Origin: Propionispira raffinosivorans DSM 20765
GTDB taxonomy: Bacteria > Bacillota > Negativicutes > Selenomonadales > Selenomonadaceae
Direction of reading: 5' to 3'
DNA length: 64,000 bases
Assembly (NCBI RefSeq): GCF_000381065.1
Contig: NZ_KB905843.1
Span: 62,001 to 126,000, forward strand
Below are positions 32,629 through 41,914 of this stretch, in pieces. Numbering within the stretch: position 1 is the stretch's first letter; every line of letters starts with the position of its first letter. A model generated the notes under the pieces. The model saw only the letters and a program-made list of their open reading frames with translations. It made no database searches and was not told the origin of the DNA. The translations under genes were made by a program, and so were the position numbers.

Positions 32629-32779
32629 AATTAACCATCTATCTCTATTGCAATTATTTATTATGTAAATTCATTAAGACTATCAATAAAGCAACGATCC
32701 ACGCAAAGCTTTATGGCCTTGCTAGCCGGGTTATTGTGATAAAATTATTAATAATGTAATTCAACTTTATACAGTGCCT

Positions 32780-32823
32780 AAATAAAGAGACGACTAGAAT
32801 AAAATCTAGTCGTCTCTTTATTT
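32780..32823. terminator. 19-bp perfect terminator
   Basis: AAATAAAGAGACGACTAGA (32780-32798) and its complement at 32805-32823. The rest of 32629-32976 shows no gene. Confidence 0.85.
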
Positions 32824-32976
32824 AAATTGATCTAATTCTTCCCACCCTAAAAACAGCATTTACTGAAACGACAGAGTGATATTAATAATTTTCATAAGTT
32901 ATTAACATGTTCTTCATAGTTTCTTGATATTTAAATTGTAAAATAAAACCAAACATAATAAGAGAAGGTGTTCTGT

Positions 32977-33681
32977 TTGAAAAAATTCTGGTTGGGAATT
33001 TTAATCAGCCTTGCAGCAGCAGGGATTTTTTTATCACCAGGCTATGCAGCGAATCATTCTAATGAAACAGTCGTTAATCAACATACTACAATGGTTATGG
33101 ATGATAGTATGGAAATGTCTCATGAACATACTTTTGATGCAAGTACGTCGGAAGGAAATACTATGTCCGGAGAAGATATCCATAAAAGCCATGGTTCAGA
33201 AAATACAGGTGAAGAACCAGTCGTTAATCAGCATACTACGATGGTTATGGATGATGGTATGGAAATGTCTCATGAACATGCTTCCGATGCAAGTATGTCG
33301 GAAGGAAATACTATGTCCAGAGAAAATATCCATAAAAGCCACGATTCTGAAAATGCAGGTGAAGAACCCGTCGTTAATCAACATTCTACAATGGTTATGG
33401 ACGATGATATGGAGATGTCTCATGAACATGCTTCCGATGCAAGTACGTCGGAAGGAAATACTATGTCCGGAGAAGATATCCATAAAAGCCACGGTTCTGA
33501 AAATGCAGGTGAAGAACCAAATCACCATAAACATGATGACCGGACAACAGGAAAAGCAGGTGTCGGTCCTAATTGGCCATTTATCTATACCTTTTTGTTG
33601 TTTAATACTATCGTTGTTATTTCTGCTGGCGTAATGAAATTCAGAAACAAGGAGGTGTTGGGAAATGGACGAAAAATTTAA
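32977..33681 (+). CDS. exported His/Met-rich repeat protein with C-terminal TM anchor
   Basis: 234 aa from a TTG behind AGAAGG at eight bases; the upstream GTG overlaps that site. A signal peptide (about 3-25, ending G-Y-A-A) is followed by three 50-residue repeats, each with N-Q-H-x-T-M-V-M-D-D-x-M-E-M-S-H-E-H and then acidic/Ser-rich bases ending H-K-S-H-x-S-E-N. A membrane helix (~207-226) and a short K-rich tail end it. The repeated Met and His pattern is like copper-binding segments. Its end overlaps the next gene, a polyferredoxin, so they form one unit. The function is not recognised; extracytoplasmic metal binding linked to electron transfer is inferred. Confidence 0.75.
   Translation: MKKFWLGILISLAAAGIFLSPGYAANHSNETVVNQHTTMVMDDSMEMSHEHTFDASTSEGNTMSGEDIHKSHGSENTGEEPVVNQHTTMVMDDGMEMSHEHASDASMSEGNTMSRENIHKSHDSENAGEEPVVNQHSTMVMDDDMEMSHEHASDASTSEGNTMSGEDIHKSHGSENAGEEPNHHKHDDRTTGKAGVGPNWPFIYTFLLFNTIVVISAGVMKFRNKEVLGNGRKI
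33070..33519 (+). repeat. three tandem 150-bp coding repeats
   Basis: GTCGTTAATCA starts each unit at 33070, 33220 and 33370. The units differ at only a few bases, so expansion is recent or is homogenised. Confidence 0.9.
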
Positions 33682-35017
33682 TTATGTATTAAAAAGAATT
33701 TTTAAAAGTCGCTGGTATCCTGGAATCTTGCAATGGCCTACAGCTATCGTATTTTGCGTTATTATCTTTCAAATGCTCTTTGGAAGTTCTTCCCCGCATG
33801 ATAATTTTGGTACTGCAATGACCTGGATTTTTTGGTGGTCTATTATTCCGCTAACCTTCTTGATTGTAGGACGTGTTTGGTGTGCAATTTGTCCTTTTGC
33901 TATGTTAAGTGATTTTGTGCAAAAATTTGTAGGCAATCATCGTCCCGTACCTCGTTTTTTAAAAAAATATGGCATATGGATTATTGATTTTATATATGTG
34001 CTAATTACCTGGAGTGATCATGTTTTTGGTATGGTAGAATATCCCCGCGGCTCTGGCGTTATAATGCTCTTAATTACTACAGGCGTAATTTTTTCTGGAG
34101 CTTTTTTTGAGCGTCGAACTTGGTGCCGTTATCTTTGTTTTTTAGGTGGACTGTCAGGTAATTATTCACGTAGTGCAGCTTTAGAACTTCGGAGTTCTCC
34201 TGAAAAATGTAAAACGTGTAATGTAGCAGCTTGCTATAAAGGTGGAGAACAAGCTCCCGGATGTCCAATGTTTGAATTTCCTAAAACAATGGACAGCAAT
34301 GCTTCCTGTAATTTTTGTGGAGACTGTATAAAAAATTGTCCCAATGATTCTATCAAGGTTTCCCTTCGTATGCCAACAAAAGAACTTTGGTTTATTCAAC
34401 GCCCTAAAGTTGCAGAAGCTTTCTTAGCGGTAATTATTATGGGAATCGTTTTTGTTCAAAACATTACAATGCTTGACGTCTGGGCTGAAGCACAACATTA
34501 TTTGGAAATATTTTTAGGCACGGATAATTATGCGATAACATTTACCGTAATTTTTGCTATTGCTATGGCGATTCCTGTTTTGTTGCTTTATATTACAAGC
34601 TGGATTAGTTCTCGTATAAACTCTGCTTCGACATATATAAATTTTGCTCGTTTTGGCTATGCATTAATCCCCTTGGATTTTGCCGGACATATGGCACATA
34701 ATTTATTTCATTTGCTCGCCGAAGGAAAATCTGTTTTATATGCTGGTATGGCAATGTTTGGAATACATGTACAGCCAAGTTCAACAGCATTACTATCTGC
34801 GAATACAATAGAAATCATGCAATTTACATTGTTGTTCTTAGGTGCGATAGGGTCTGCGTATACAGCATATCGTATTTCTGGATTTAATTACGGACCACAA
34901 AGCAATGACCCTAAAAAACAAGCGATATACTCATATATTCCTTATGTGATATTAATTATTCTATTGACCTTGTTAAATGTATATATTTTCCTACTGCCAA
35001 TGTCACATCGTGCCTAA
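33665..35017 (+). CDS. NosR/NapH-like membrane polyferredoxin, 450 aa
   Basis: About six to eight membrane helices with V-W-C-A-I-C-P-F-A and W-C-R-Y-L-C-F-L-G-G motifs, as in NapH/NosR/CcoG-type proteins. A cytoplasmic insertion has C-K-T-C-N-V-A-A-C and C-N-F-C-G-D-C-I-K-N-C-P-N for 4Fe-4S clusters. Such proteins carry electrons across the membrane to a periplasmic acceptor or maturation step. The gene overlaps the His/Met-rich repeat gene by 17 bp, and an AGGAGGTGTTGGG ribosome-binding site lies within that gene. No nos or nap genes are nearby, so the acceptor is unknown. Confidence 0.82.
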   Translation: MDEKFNYVLKRIFKSRWYPGILQWPTAIVFCVIIFQMLFGSSSPHDNFGTAMTWIFWWSIIPLTFLIVGRVWCAICPFAMLSDFVQKFVGNHRPVPRFLKKYGIWIIDFIYVLITWSDHVFGMVEYPRGSGVIMLLITTGVIFSGAFFERRTWCRYLCFLGGLSGNYSRSAALELRSSPEKCKTCNVAACYKGGEQAPGCPMFEFPKTMDSNASCNFCGDCIKNCPNDSIKVSLRMPTKELWFIQRPKVAEAFLAVIIMGIVFVQNITMLDVWAEAQHYLEIFLGTDNYAITFTVIFAIAMAIPVLLLYITSWISSRINSASTYINFARFGYALIPLDFAGHMAHNLFHLLAEGKSVLYAGMAMFGIHVQPSSTALLSANTIEIMQFTLLFLGAIGSAYTAYRISGFNYGPQSNDPKKQAIYSYIPYVILIILLTLLNVYIFLLPMSHRA

Positions 35018-35103
35018 CTGGTCACAGCTTCTTGATCCACTCTAAAAAAACCACCGCCGAAGCACCCTCAGCACAGGTAAGTGCCACATTAGGAATAAAT
35101 GAT

Positions 35104-35143
35104 AAAATCCGCAATCTTTATAGTTAAAGGTTGCGGATTTTTA
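35104..35143. terminator. terminator between convergent polyferredoxin and reductase genes
   Basis: AAATCCGCAA-TCTTTA...AAAGG-TTGCGGATTTTTA, with T runs on both strands. Confidence 0.75.
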
Positions 35144-35147
35144 TCAT

Positions 35148-35993
35148 TTAAAACTCTTCGTAACTGGCTGGATTTTGGTTAGCAAGACGTCCATTTTCTT
35201 GATTTAATATCGAAATCATCATCATATCTTGTTCACTTAGGGTAAAATCAAAAAGAGCTAAATTTTCAAGTTGGCGTTTTGGAGAGGAAGACTTCGGTAT
35301 AGGAATTGATCCGAGTTGTATGTGCCATCGAAGAATGATTTGTGATATGGATTTATGATGTGTTTCTGCAATTCTTAAAAGTTCCTTATTTTCCATCAGT
35401 AGAGTATTTTTGCGGCCTAAGGGACTCCATGATTCAGTAACAATTCCGTGTTTTTGATTATATATAAGTTGTTCTTTTTGCGAGAAAAAAGGGTGTAATT
35501 CAATCTGATTGATGCTCGGTATTACGCCAGTTTCTTGAATCAATCGTTCAATATGTTCTGGCAAAAAGTTACAAACTCCAATAGATCGGATTAACCCCCA
35601 TTTTTTTGCATCGATTAACGCTTGCCACGCTTCTACATATAAATTTTTAATCGGGTTTGGCCAATGAATTAAATAAAGATCATAATAATCTAAATTTGCT
35701 CGATATAAAGATTCTTGGATCGTGGTAATGGCTTCATTATATGAATGATGTCTTCCTGGTAATTTGGAAGTAATCAATAGCTGCTCTCGTGGAATGAATG
35801 AACGTCGCACAGCTTCACCAACTACTCCTTCATTTTCATAATTAAAAGCTGAATCTAATAAACGATAGCCAATATTTATGGCGCTTAGTATTGCCTGTAC
35901 CCCTGCAGCCCCATTTAACGTATAGGTGCCAAAACCAACACGTGGTAATGCTAAACCATCGTTTAAGATGACTTCGGGAATTGTATTTTTCAA
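35148..35993 (-). CDS. aldo/keto reductase
   Basis: 281 aa TIM-barrel reductase. Family marks: G-F-G-T-Y-T, D-S-A-F-N-Y-E-N-E (catalytic Asp and Tyr), T-S-K-L (Lys), L-I-H-W-P (His), and near the C-terminus I-P-I-P-K-S-S-S-P-K-R for the NADPH phosphate. It reduces aldehydes or ketones such as methylglyoxal; the physiological substrate is unknown. Single gene, with an AT-rich upstream region. Confidence 0.92.
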   Translation of the reverse strand: MKNTIPEVILNDGLALPRVGFGTYTLNGAAGVQAILSAINIGYRLLDSAFNYENEGVVGEAVRRSFIPREQLLITSKLPGRHHSYNEAITTIQESLYRANLDYYDLYLIHWPNPIKNLYVEAWQALIDAKKWGLIRSIGVCNFLPEHIERLIQETGVIPSINQIELHPFFSQKEQLIYNQKHGIVTESWSPLGRKNTLLMENKELLRIAETHHKSISQIILRWHIQLGSIPIPKSSSPKRQLENLALFDFTLSEQDMMMISILNQENGRLANQNPASYEEF

Positions 35994-36148
35994 AATTCAT
36001 CCACCTCAATGTTTTGTTTTAGATATATTATATACCGACTGCTCTAGAATGTCATTGTATTAGTAAATATTATTAGGTATTTATATTGCATTTTACTTAT
36101 CGAAAATTTAGAGCAGGCAACGTGATGGATAATATTTTGAAATAAATT

Positions 36149-36973
36149 CTATCTATTTTTTGCTATTATGCAACAAACTGCATGTTGATGTGCCAATCCA
36201 GCTGAGTTACAGTCTATAATTTGCTCATCATAATATAGAATTTGCCAATCTGCATAGAACTTAGCCACATCACCTGATAAATAAAAGAATTCATTTTTCT
36301 CCCAGTCTGGTGCAATCTTAATAAAAGGCTTTTCTACAAAAACTAAATGTGCATTAATTCCTCCGACAGCCGTATGTTTCTTATAGTTTTCAAAATGATC
36401 TTTTCTTTGATCAAGCGGTAAAAATTGCAAACTTCCACTTGAATAAATAATATTATATGTTTTTTTCAATTCGTAGTTAATCATATTTTCATGCAAAATA
36501 TGAACATTACAGCCATTTTCTTCACTATGTTTCCGTATTTTTTCTATACCAGGTTCAGATATCTCTAACGCATCAACTTGAAACCCATTCTTTGCAAAAT
36601 ATACTGCATCACGACCTTCGCCGCTTCCAATGTCTAGCAAACTTCTATTTGGTATATCATCAACTAATTTTATAATTTGTTTTGCTAGTAAAGACGGTTC
36701 CTTTCCCCAATAGTACGTTTCTTTTTGATATTGATTATCATAAGGGCTTATCTTTTCTAACAGGATCTCACCAGCTAACAAATAATCTATAGATACTTCT
36801 AACACTTGAGCCAACAAAGGTAATAGCCCTGTATCAGGCAATGAATCACCATTTTCCCACTTAGAAATTGCTTGTGGCGTAACATTTAAAAAAGAGCTCA
36901 TTTTTTCTTGTGTATAATTTTTATTTTTTCTCAATAGCACAATTCTTTTTCCAAATTCTATATTATTTAACAT
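36149..36973 (-). CDS. XRE helix-turn-helix fused to a SAM methyltransferase
   Basis: 274 aa from the ATG at 36971-36973, eight bases after AAGGA. Residues ~6-62 are an XRE domain (Y-T-Q-E-K-M-S-S-F-L-N-V-T-P-Q-A-I-S-K-W-E-N-G); from ~75 a TehB-like methyltransferase with the SAM loop L-L-D-I-G-S-G-E-G-R-D-A-V-Y-F-A (~111-126), I-I-Y-S-S-G-S-L-Q-F-L-P for motif IV, and a Y-L-S-G-D-V-A-K-F-Y tail. The fusion suggests self-regulation or a regulator that senses SAM or substrate. TehB methylates tellurite/selenite oxyanions; that is an analogy. Confidence 0.85.
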   Translation of the reverse strand: MLNNIEFGKRIVLLRKNKNYTQEKMSSFLNVTPQAISKWENGDSLPDTGLLPLLAQVLEVSIDYLLAGEILLEKISPYDNQYQKETYYWGKEPSLLAKQIIKLVDDIPNRSLLDIGSGEGRDAVYFAKNGFQVDALEISEPGIEKIRKHSEENGCNVHILHENMINYELKKTYNIIYSSGSLQFLPLDQRKDHFENYKKHTAVGGINAHLVFVEKPFIKIAPDWEKNEFFYLSGDVAKFYADWQILYYDEQIIDCNSAGLAHQHAVCCIIAKNR

Positions 36974-37149
36974 AAACATCATCCTTAATCTTAGTTAACA
37001 GTACTGTCAAAAATAATTCTATGCCTAAATATATTGAATGTCCAACAAACATTATTTGAAGTTTCTACATAAAAATCAACCAGTAGTTGTTTTGGCTTTT
37101 CCCTTTGAAATGCTCATGAACACCACTAACACTTGACAAAGAACCAAAA

Positions 37150-37174
37150 AAAGCCCCCCATCTCTGGGAGGCAT
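37150..37174 (-). terminator. terminator of tRNA-Arg(CCT)
   Basis: GCCTCCCAGAGATGGGGGGC followed by seven T on the minus strand. Confidence 0.7.
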
Positions 37175-37184
37175 TGATTTCATT

Positions 37185-37261
37185 TGGTGTGATTGGGGGG
37201 AGTCGAACCCTCGACCTATTGCTTAGGAGGCAACCGCTCTATCCGTCTGAGCTACAACCAC
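37185..37261 (-). tRNA. tRNA-Arg(CCT)
   Basis: 77 nt with encoded CCA. Acceptor GTGGTTG/CAATCAC (one G-U), D arm GCTCAGACGGATAGAGC, anticodon stem-loop GTTGC-CTCCTAA-GCAAT with anticodon CCT, T arm TCGAGGGTTCGACTCCCC. It reads AGG. Confidence 0.95.
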
Positions 37262-37309
37262 ACACTAAGATATAGTATAACAAAGCAATGATTCTTTGTC
37301 AAAATTTCT

Positions 37310-38173
37310 CTATTCTACACTGTAGCGTGAAACCCAGTCTTTATGGGATACGATGTATTTTTTTAGTTCTTTTATGCCAACATCTTCGTTACTATCAGGT
37401 ACAATGGAATTAAATCTGCCATCGATTCCGTCCGTTTCAACAATCCAGCCTTTGGTTTCATTCCAGTAATTATAGGTCACAACTTTGCTTGTTTCGTTGG
37501 TTAAATTGTAGACTTTTTTACGGAATTTTATTTCCGTCACTTTGCCACTCGTATTACGTTCTTCCCATACCCAAAGGGTTGCCGTATTACCGCGCACACG
37601 GATTGTGGTAGTATCCGCCCAGCATACAGTGGAACCATCTGCTGCATCGGATTTCCATAAGGTTAACCAGCGGTCACTTGCTTTGCTCTGCTTGGTTTCA
37701 TTTTTGTTAAATACCTGATCGACAATCAGACAATAAAAATCTTCATCAAAAGAGCGGGAATTTATCTCTTTCACGATAGGTGTACTGGTATCTTTCGACC
37801 ATAATACATTCCCATTCACATCATAAAAAATCTCCTGTACATATTCTACCGTACGCTCCTGTGGATTTATATGAAGTCTAGCTAAACTGTAGCTGAGTCT
37901 TGCTGGATCTGGAATAATAGCTTGAATTCCATAATTCGCAATTGTTTCTGCCGCACCAGCATAATCATAACCGGTTTTGGTCCAGGCTTCAATTTGAGTT
38001 GCGATATTATTTTTTTGCGCGGTGACCACAACTCGTTCTGGTGCAAAATATTTACTGTATTTGCTATCCGATGAAATCCACTGCCACTCTGTTTCCGCAC
38101 TTGCTATCTGGATATTTGCTATAAGAAATGTAAACAGCAAAAACAACAGCATGATTTTTGAATGTTTCAACAT
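37310..38173 (-). CDS. secreted protein of unknown function, 287 aa
   Basis: Start at the ATG (38171-38173) behind GAGGAGAG. A classic signal peptide (K-H-S-K-I-M-L-L-F-L-L-F-T-F-L, cut after A-S-A) precedes two related halves: each has W-x-W/W-L-T-L-W-K-S, a substrate-like V-T/T-T-x-R-V and T-K-T-G-Y/Y-N-W-N-E-T-K-G-W blocks, suggesting a duplicated beta-rich domain. No catalytic motif. Such exported beta proteins with W-I-S-S-D starts are common in Negativicutes; the function is unknown. Confidence 0.65.
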   Translation of the reverse strand: MLKHSKIMLLFLLFTFLIANIQIASAETEWQWISSDSKYSKYFAPERVVVTAQKNNIATQIEAWTKTGYDYAGAAETIANYGIQAIIPDPARLSYSLARLHINPQERTVEYVQEIFYDVNGNVLWSKDTSTPIVKEINSRSFDEDFYCLIVDQVFNKNETKQSKASDRWLTLWKSDAADGSTVCWADTTTIRVRGNTATLWVWEERNTSGKVTEIKFRKKVYNLTNETSKVVTYNYWNETKGWIVETDGIDGRFNSIVPDSNEDVGIKELKKYIVSHKDWVSRYSVE

Positions 38174-38377
38174 ATCATCTCTCCTCATATTGGCTGGATC
38201 AATAAAAATCACAGCTTATTTAAATTACGAACTCTTTTCTATTATACTATATCAGTGCATTTTCTTCTCTAAAAATCCGTAAAAATTATTTTCTTGCTAA
38301 AATCAACAGGAAAATTCACCCGTCTATTGTTTTCTGAGTTTTTGCACTATACAATATAGAAAAGGAGTGACTGGTTC

Positions 38378-39094
38378 ATGGACGAAAAAAAATATCGACG
38401 GATTCTGGCAGTTTCAGATATCCACGGGCAAAAAAAACATTTTCTCAAAGTTTTAGAACAGTCTCAATACGACCCCTCACAAGATTTATTGATTATCGCA
38501 GGCGATTCTTTAGACCGCGGTGAAGATAATATTGGGAGTTTTGAACTCTGTCAGAATTTACACAAAAACGGTGCTATTTTCCTGAAAGGCAATCATGAAC
38601 AAATGCTGGAAGAAAATCTACAAAAAATGCTAGCAGATACGAACTGGAAAAAACGTCCACCAGAAGAACTTTTGATTTGGTTCACCTATAATGGCGGTTC
38701 AAAAACGCTGAATGAAATCAAAGATTTTTCGGTGACAAAATTAACCAAACTTTTTTTCTACATCCGTGCCATGCCGACACATTTTGTAATAGATGATTAT
38801 ATTTTTACTCATGCCGGTATCAATCCAGCGAAAGAACTGGCTGAAAATACAACCAAAGATTTTGTTTGGGGACTTCGTGATTTTTACGCGCACCCGGCTT
38901 ATGTAGGCAAAACAGTCATCTTCGGACACACACCTACATTTTATCTACCGGATGCCCCCAAGCGTATCAGTGATTCACTCATCTGGCATGATCCGATTCA
39001 TCATGACAAGATTGATATTGACTGTGGTTGTGTCTTTGGTGGACGTCTGGCTTGCCTGGAGCTTCCTTCCTTGCAGGAATATTATTGTTCATAA
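38378..39094 (+). CDS. metallophosphoesterase (PPP-type)
   Basis: 238 aa. Motifs: A-V-S-D-I-H-G (Asp, His), A-G-D-S-L-D-R-G, K-G-N-H-E-Q, H-A-G-I-N and F-G-H-T-P, the full set of two-metal phosphatase ligands. Similar to bacterial PrpA-like serine/threonine protein phosphatases and Ap4A hydrolases; the substrate is not decidable. AAAAGGAGTGA ribosome-binding site. Confidence 0.9.
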   Translation: MDEKKYRRILAVSDIHGQKKHFLKVLEQSQYDPSQDLLIIAGDSLDRGEDNIGSFELCQNLHKNGAIFLKGNHEQMLEENLQKMLADTNWKKRPPEELLIWFTYNGGSKTLNEIKDFSVTKLTKLFFYIRAMPTHFVIDDYIFTHAGINPAKELAENTTKDFVWGLRDFYAHPAYVGKTVIFGHTPTFYLPDAPKRISDSLIWHDPIHHDKIDIDCGCVFGGRLACLELPSLQEYYCS

Positions 39095-39109
39095 CCTAAC
39101 TAAGCCCTA

Positions 39110-39150
39110 AAAAAAACGAAAACCTCAATTGCTGGAGGTTTTCGTTTTTT
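39110..39150. terminator. terminator between phosphatase and hydF
   Basis: AAAACGAAAACCTC...GAGGTTTTCGTTTTTT, symmetric, serving the convergent genes. Confidence 0.8.
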
Positions 39151-39153
39151 TAG

Positions 39154-40347
39154 TTAGAAATCAATTTTATCTAAGATACCGGACAAATAGGCGAGCACGA
39201 CGCCATAATTGGACATCGGCACATTCTGGGAACGAGCCTTTTCCGCACGGGATAAGACATATTTGCGATTGAACATGCAAGCTCCGCATTGAATTACAAG
39301 ATCATAGCCCGATAAATCATCAGGAAAATCTGTACCGCTCACAACTGTTATATTAAGTTTTTCACCAATTTTGGCACGCAGCAATCTTGGCAATTTTTCG
39401 CGGCCAATATCTTCTTTAAGCGGTGCATGCGTGCAGGCTTCGGCAATCAATACATGAGAAGCTTCCGTCAAGGAATCAATGGATTTTGCACTTTCCGTGA
39501 AAAATTTGATATCCCCTTTATAATTAGCAAAAAGTACCGAAAATGAAGTCAATTTACTTTCTTTCGGCTTTTTATCATACACTGTTTTAAAGACTTGTGA
39601 ATCGGTAATGATGAGATTAGGCGGATTTTTCATTGCTGCTAAGGCTTCATCGAGTTTATCTGTTGTTGCACTCATAACAAGACATTTTTTATCGAGCAAG
39701 TCACGTAAGGTTTGCACCTGTGGCAAAATCAAGCGGCCTTTTGGTGCCTGAATATCCTGCGGCATCACAAGAAGAACCGTATCGCCAGTTTTGGCAAGAT
39801 CACCAGTAATGCTTTTAATTTCATAATCTTCCGGCAGGAGACGAATAATTTCTTCCCGGATTTTTGCTATCCCCTGTTTTTCTTTTGCACTGACAACAAT
39901 CGGGTCCAGCCCACTGTTTTTCTTAATGACTTTTTTGAGTTCATCAATACGATCGGCAAGAATATCCGCCTTGTTGATAATCGCCACGACTGGTGTTTTC
40001 ACATGTTTAAAATGAGCAATCCATTGCAGTTCTTCGACAAGATCAACATCGCTGAATAAGACAAGTGCAATATCGGTTTTTTCACGAGCTAGTTTCGTTT
40101 TTTCGACACGCATTGTGCCGAGATCTCCACTATCATCAAAACCAGCTGTATCGATAAAAACGCATGGACCAATTCCATATATTTCCATAGATTTATAAAC
40201 AGGATCTGTTGTCGTTCCTGCCACTTCGGACACAAGGGCAATATTTTGATTGGTAAGAGCATTGACGAGTGAAGACTTGCCACTATTACGTTTGCCGAAA
40301 AGCCCGATATGAAGGCGATTTGCTCTTGGTGTATCTGTTAAGCTCAT
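39154..40347 (-). CDS. hydF: [FeFe]-hydrogenase maturation GTPase HydF
   Basis: 397 aa. N-terminal Era-like GTPase: G-K-R-N-S-G-K-S-S (P-loop), D-T-A-G-F, I-N-K-A-D. The middle dimerisation domain and a C-terminal cluster domain (A-C-T-H-A-P; I-Q-C-G-A-C-M-F-N) that holds a 4Fe-4S cluster follow. HydF is the scaffold on which the 2Fe subcluster of the H-cluster is assembled with HydG and HydE, then delivered to the hydrogenase. It is 127 bp after hydG; hydE and the hydrogenase are not in this window. GGAGGAAAAT ribosome-binding site. Confidence 0.95.
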   Translation of the reverse strand: MSLTDTPRANRLHIGLFGKRNSGKSSLVNALTNQNIALVSEVAGTTTDPVYKSMEIYGIGPCVFIDTAGFDDSGDLGTMRVEKTKLAREKTDIALVLFSDVDLVEELQWIAHFKHVKTPVVAIINKADILADRIDELKKVIKKNSGLDPIVVSAKEKQGIAKIREEIIRLLPEDYEIKSITGDLAKTGDTVLLVMPQDIQAPKGRLILPQVQTLRDLLDKKCLVMSATTDKLDEALAAMKNPPNLIITDSQVFKTVYDKKPKESKLTSFSVLFANYKGDIKFFTESAKSIDSLTEASHVLIAEACTHAPLKEDIGREKLPRLLRAKIGEKLNITVVSGTDFPDDLSGYDLVIQCGACMFNRKYVLSRAEKARSQNVPMSNYGVVLAYLSGILDKIDF

Positions 40348-40474
40348 AGATTTTCCTCCAAATATATAAAGGGGTGCTATAAAACAGACGCCGTAAAAAC
40401 AATCTATATTGTTTTACTGTGTTATGTTTTATAACGACCCCTTTGTCATTTATTCTTTTGTATATAAAATGCGT

Positions 40475-41893
40475 TTAAAATCTGAAATCACGTTTCCCAT
40501 CATGTAGTTCCTGCAAATGTTCCTGTGCGGTTACACGCACTTTTGGATTCGGGATATTGGAAATCTGGGCTTTGATGGCGATTTCTCCTTTACGCTGTGT
40601 ATCTTCTGATGCATAATCTTCCAAATATTCTTTGAGCGTCATCAAAGCATTTGGCAGGCAGCAGTTCGCAATCTGACCTGATTTTACCAATTTCATGAAA
40701 CGGTCACCCGTGCGGCCTTCACGGTAACAAGCCGTACAAAAGCTTGGTATATAATTAAGATCGAGTAGCCAGTTCACGACCTGATCAAGGGTACGTGTAT
40801 CGTTGACGTCAAACTGCGCTGAATTGTCATCTTCAGCTTCTTTATGATCATAACCACCAACACTGGTACTAGATGCACCACTGATTTGTGAAATCCCCAA
40901 ATCTAAGACACGTTCACGAGATTTTTGTGATTCACGGGTCGAAACAATCATCCCTGTATATGGTACAGCAATTCGAATAATAGCAACAATTTTAGCAAAA
41001 ACATCGTCATCAATTGCATTCGTGAATGTTGCCGGATCAATATCGTCAGCCGGACGAATCCTCGGTACACTGATCGTATGAGGGCCAACGCCCATTCTGG
41101 CTTCAAGATGTTCCGCATGCATCAAAAGACCGGTAAAGTCATAACGATACATATTGAGACCAAAAAGTACGCCGATACCGACATCGTCGATGCCGCCTTC
41201 CATCGCCCGATCCATTGCTTCTGTATGATACGCATAATTATGTTTCGGACCAGTCGGATGAAGTGTTTCATAATTTTCTTTATGATACGTTTCCTGAAAT
41301 AAGATATAGGTACCAATCTGTGCTTCTTTCAATTTGCGATAATTTTCTACCGTTGTTGCGGCAATATTGATATTTACTCGGCGAATTGCCCCATTTTTGT
41401 GTTTAATATTATAAATTGTTTTAATACTGTCAAGTACATATTCCATCGGATTGTTGACAGGGTCTTCGCCTGTTTCAATAACCAGACGTTTATGCCCCAT
41501 ATCCTGCAAAGCAATAACTTCTTTTTCAATTTCAGCCTGCGTCAGTTTTTTGCGGCTAATCGTTTTGTTTTTATGATGATATGGACAATATACACAGCCA
41601 TTTACACAGTAGTTGGAAAGGTATAACGGCGCAAACATAACGATGCGATTGCCGTATAGTTTTTGTTTTAATTTTTTTGCCAGCGTAAACATTTTTTCAT
41701 TGAGATCTTCCTGGTCACATTCTAATAAAATAGATGCTTCACGATGACTGATGCCTTTACCAGCAGATGCCTTCTCAATGATTTGCTCAATTAATTCACG
41801 ATTGCCTTTATTGGCTTTTGCATAGTCTAAAGTTTCTAAAATTTCTTCGTGGTCAATAAATTCTGTTGCTTCGCCAGATTTTGGATCATACAT
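40475..41893 (-). CDS. hydG: [FeFe]-hydrogenase maturase HydG
   Basis: 472 aa radical-SAM tyrosine lyase. The SAM cluster motif is Y-C-V-N-G-C-V-Y-C, then ThiH-like barrel features (E-T-G-E-D-P), and the C-terminal auxiliary cluster C-T-A-C-Y-R...A-N-C-C-L-P, which binds the dangler iron. It splits tyrosine into CO, cyanide and p-cresol for the H-cluster. Cotranscribed with the regulator upstream (22 bp) and hydF downstream. Confidence 0.95.
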   Translation of the reverse strand: MYDPKSGEATEFIDHEEILETLDYAKANKGNRELIEQIIEKASAGKGISHREASILLECDQEDLNEKMFTLAKKLKQKLYGNRIVMFAPLYLSNYCVNGCVYCPYHHKNKTISRKKLTQAEIEKEVIALQDMGHKRLVIETGEDPVNNPMEYVLDSIKTIYNIKHKNGAIRRVNINIAATTVENYRKLKEAQIGTYILFQETYHKENYETLHPTGPKHNYAYHTEAMDRAMEGGIDDVGIGVLFGLNMYRYDFTGLLMHAEHLEARMGVGPHTISVPRIRPADDIDPATFTNAIDDDVFAKIVAIIRIAVPYTGMIVSTRESQKSRERVLDLGISQISGASSTSVGGYDHKEAEDDNSAQFDVNDTRTLDQVVNWLLDLNYIPSFCTACYREGRTGDRFMKLVKSGQIANCCLPNALMTLKEYLEDYASEDTQRKGEIAIKAQISNIPNPKVRVTAQEHLQELHDGKRDFRF

Positions 41894-41914
41894 AGCTTAC
41901 TCTCTCCTTTTGTG

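Noticed and set aside
33070-33519. CRISPR-like or satellite DNA reading of the 150-bp repeats
   Set aside because: The repeats are direct, without spacers, in frame, and encode a sensible signal-repeat-anchor protein.
35030-35100. Riboswitch-like fragment after the polyferredoxin gene
   Set aside because: A short GC-rich stretch (ACCACCGCCGAAGCACC...) with no complete aptamer pattern; too weak to name.
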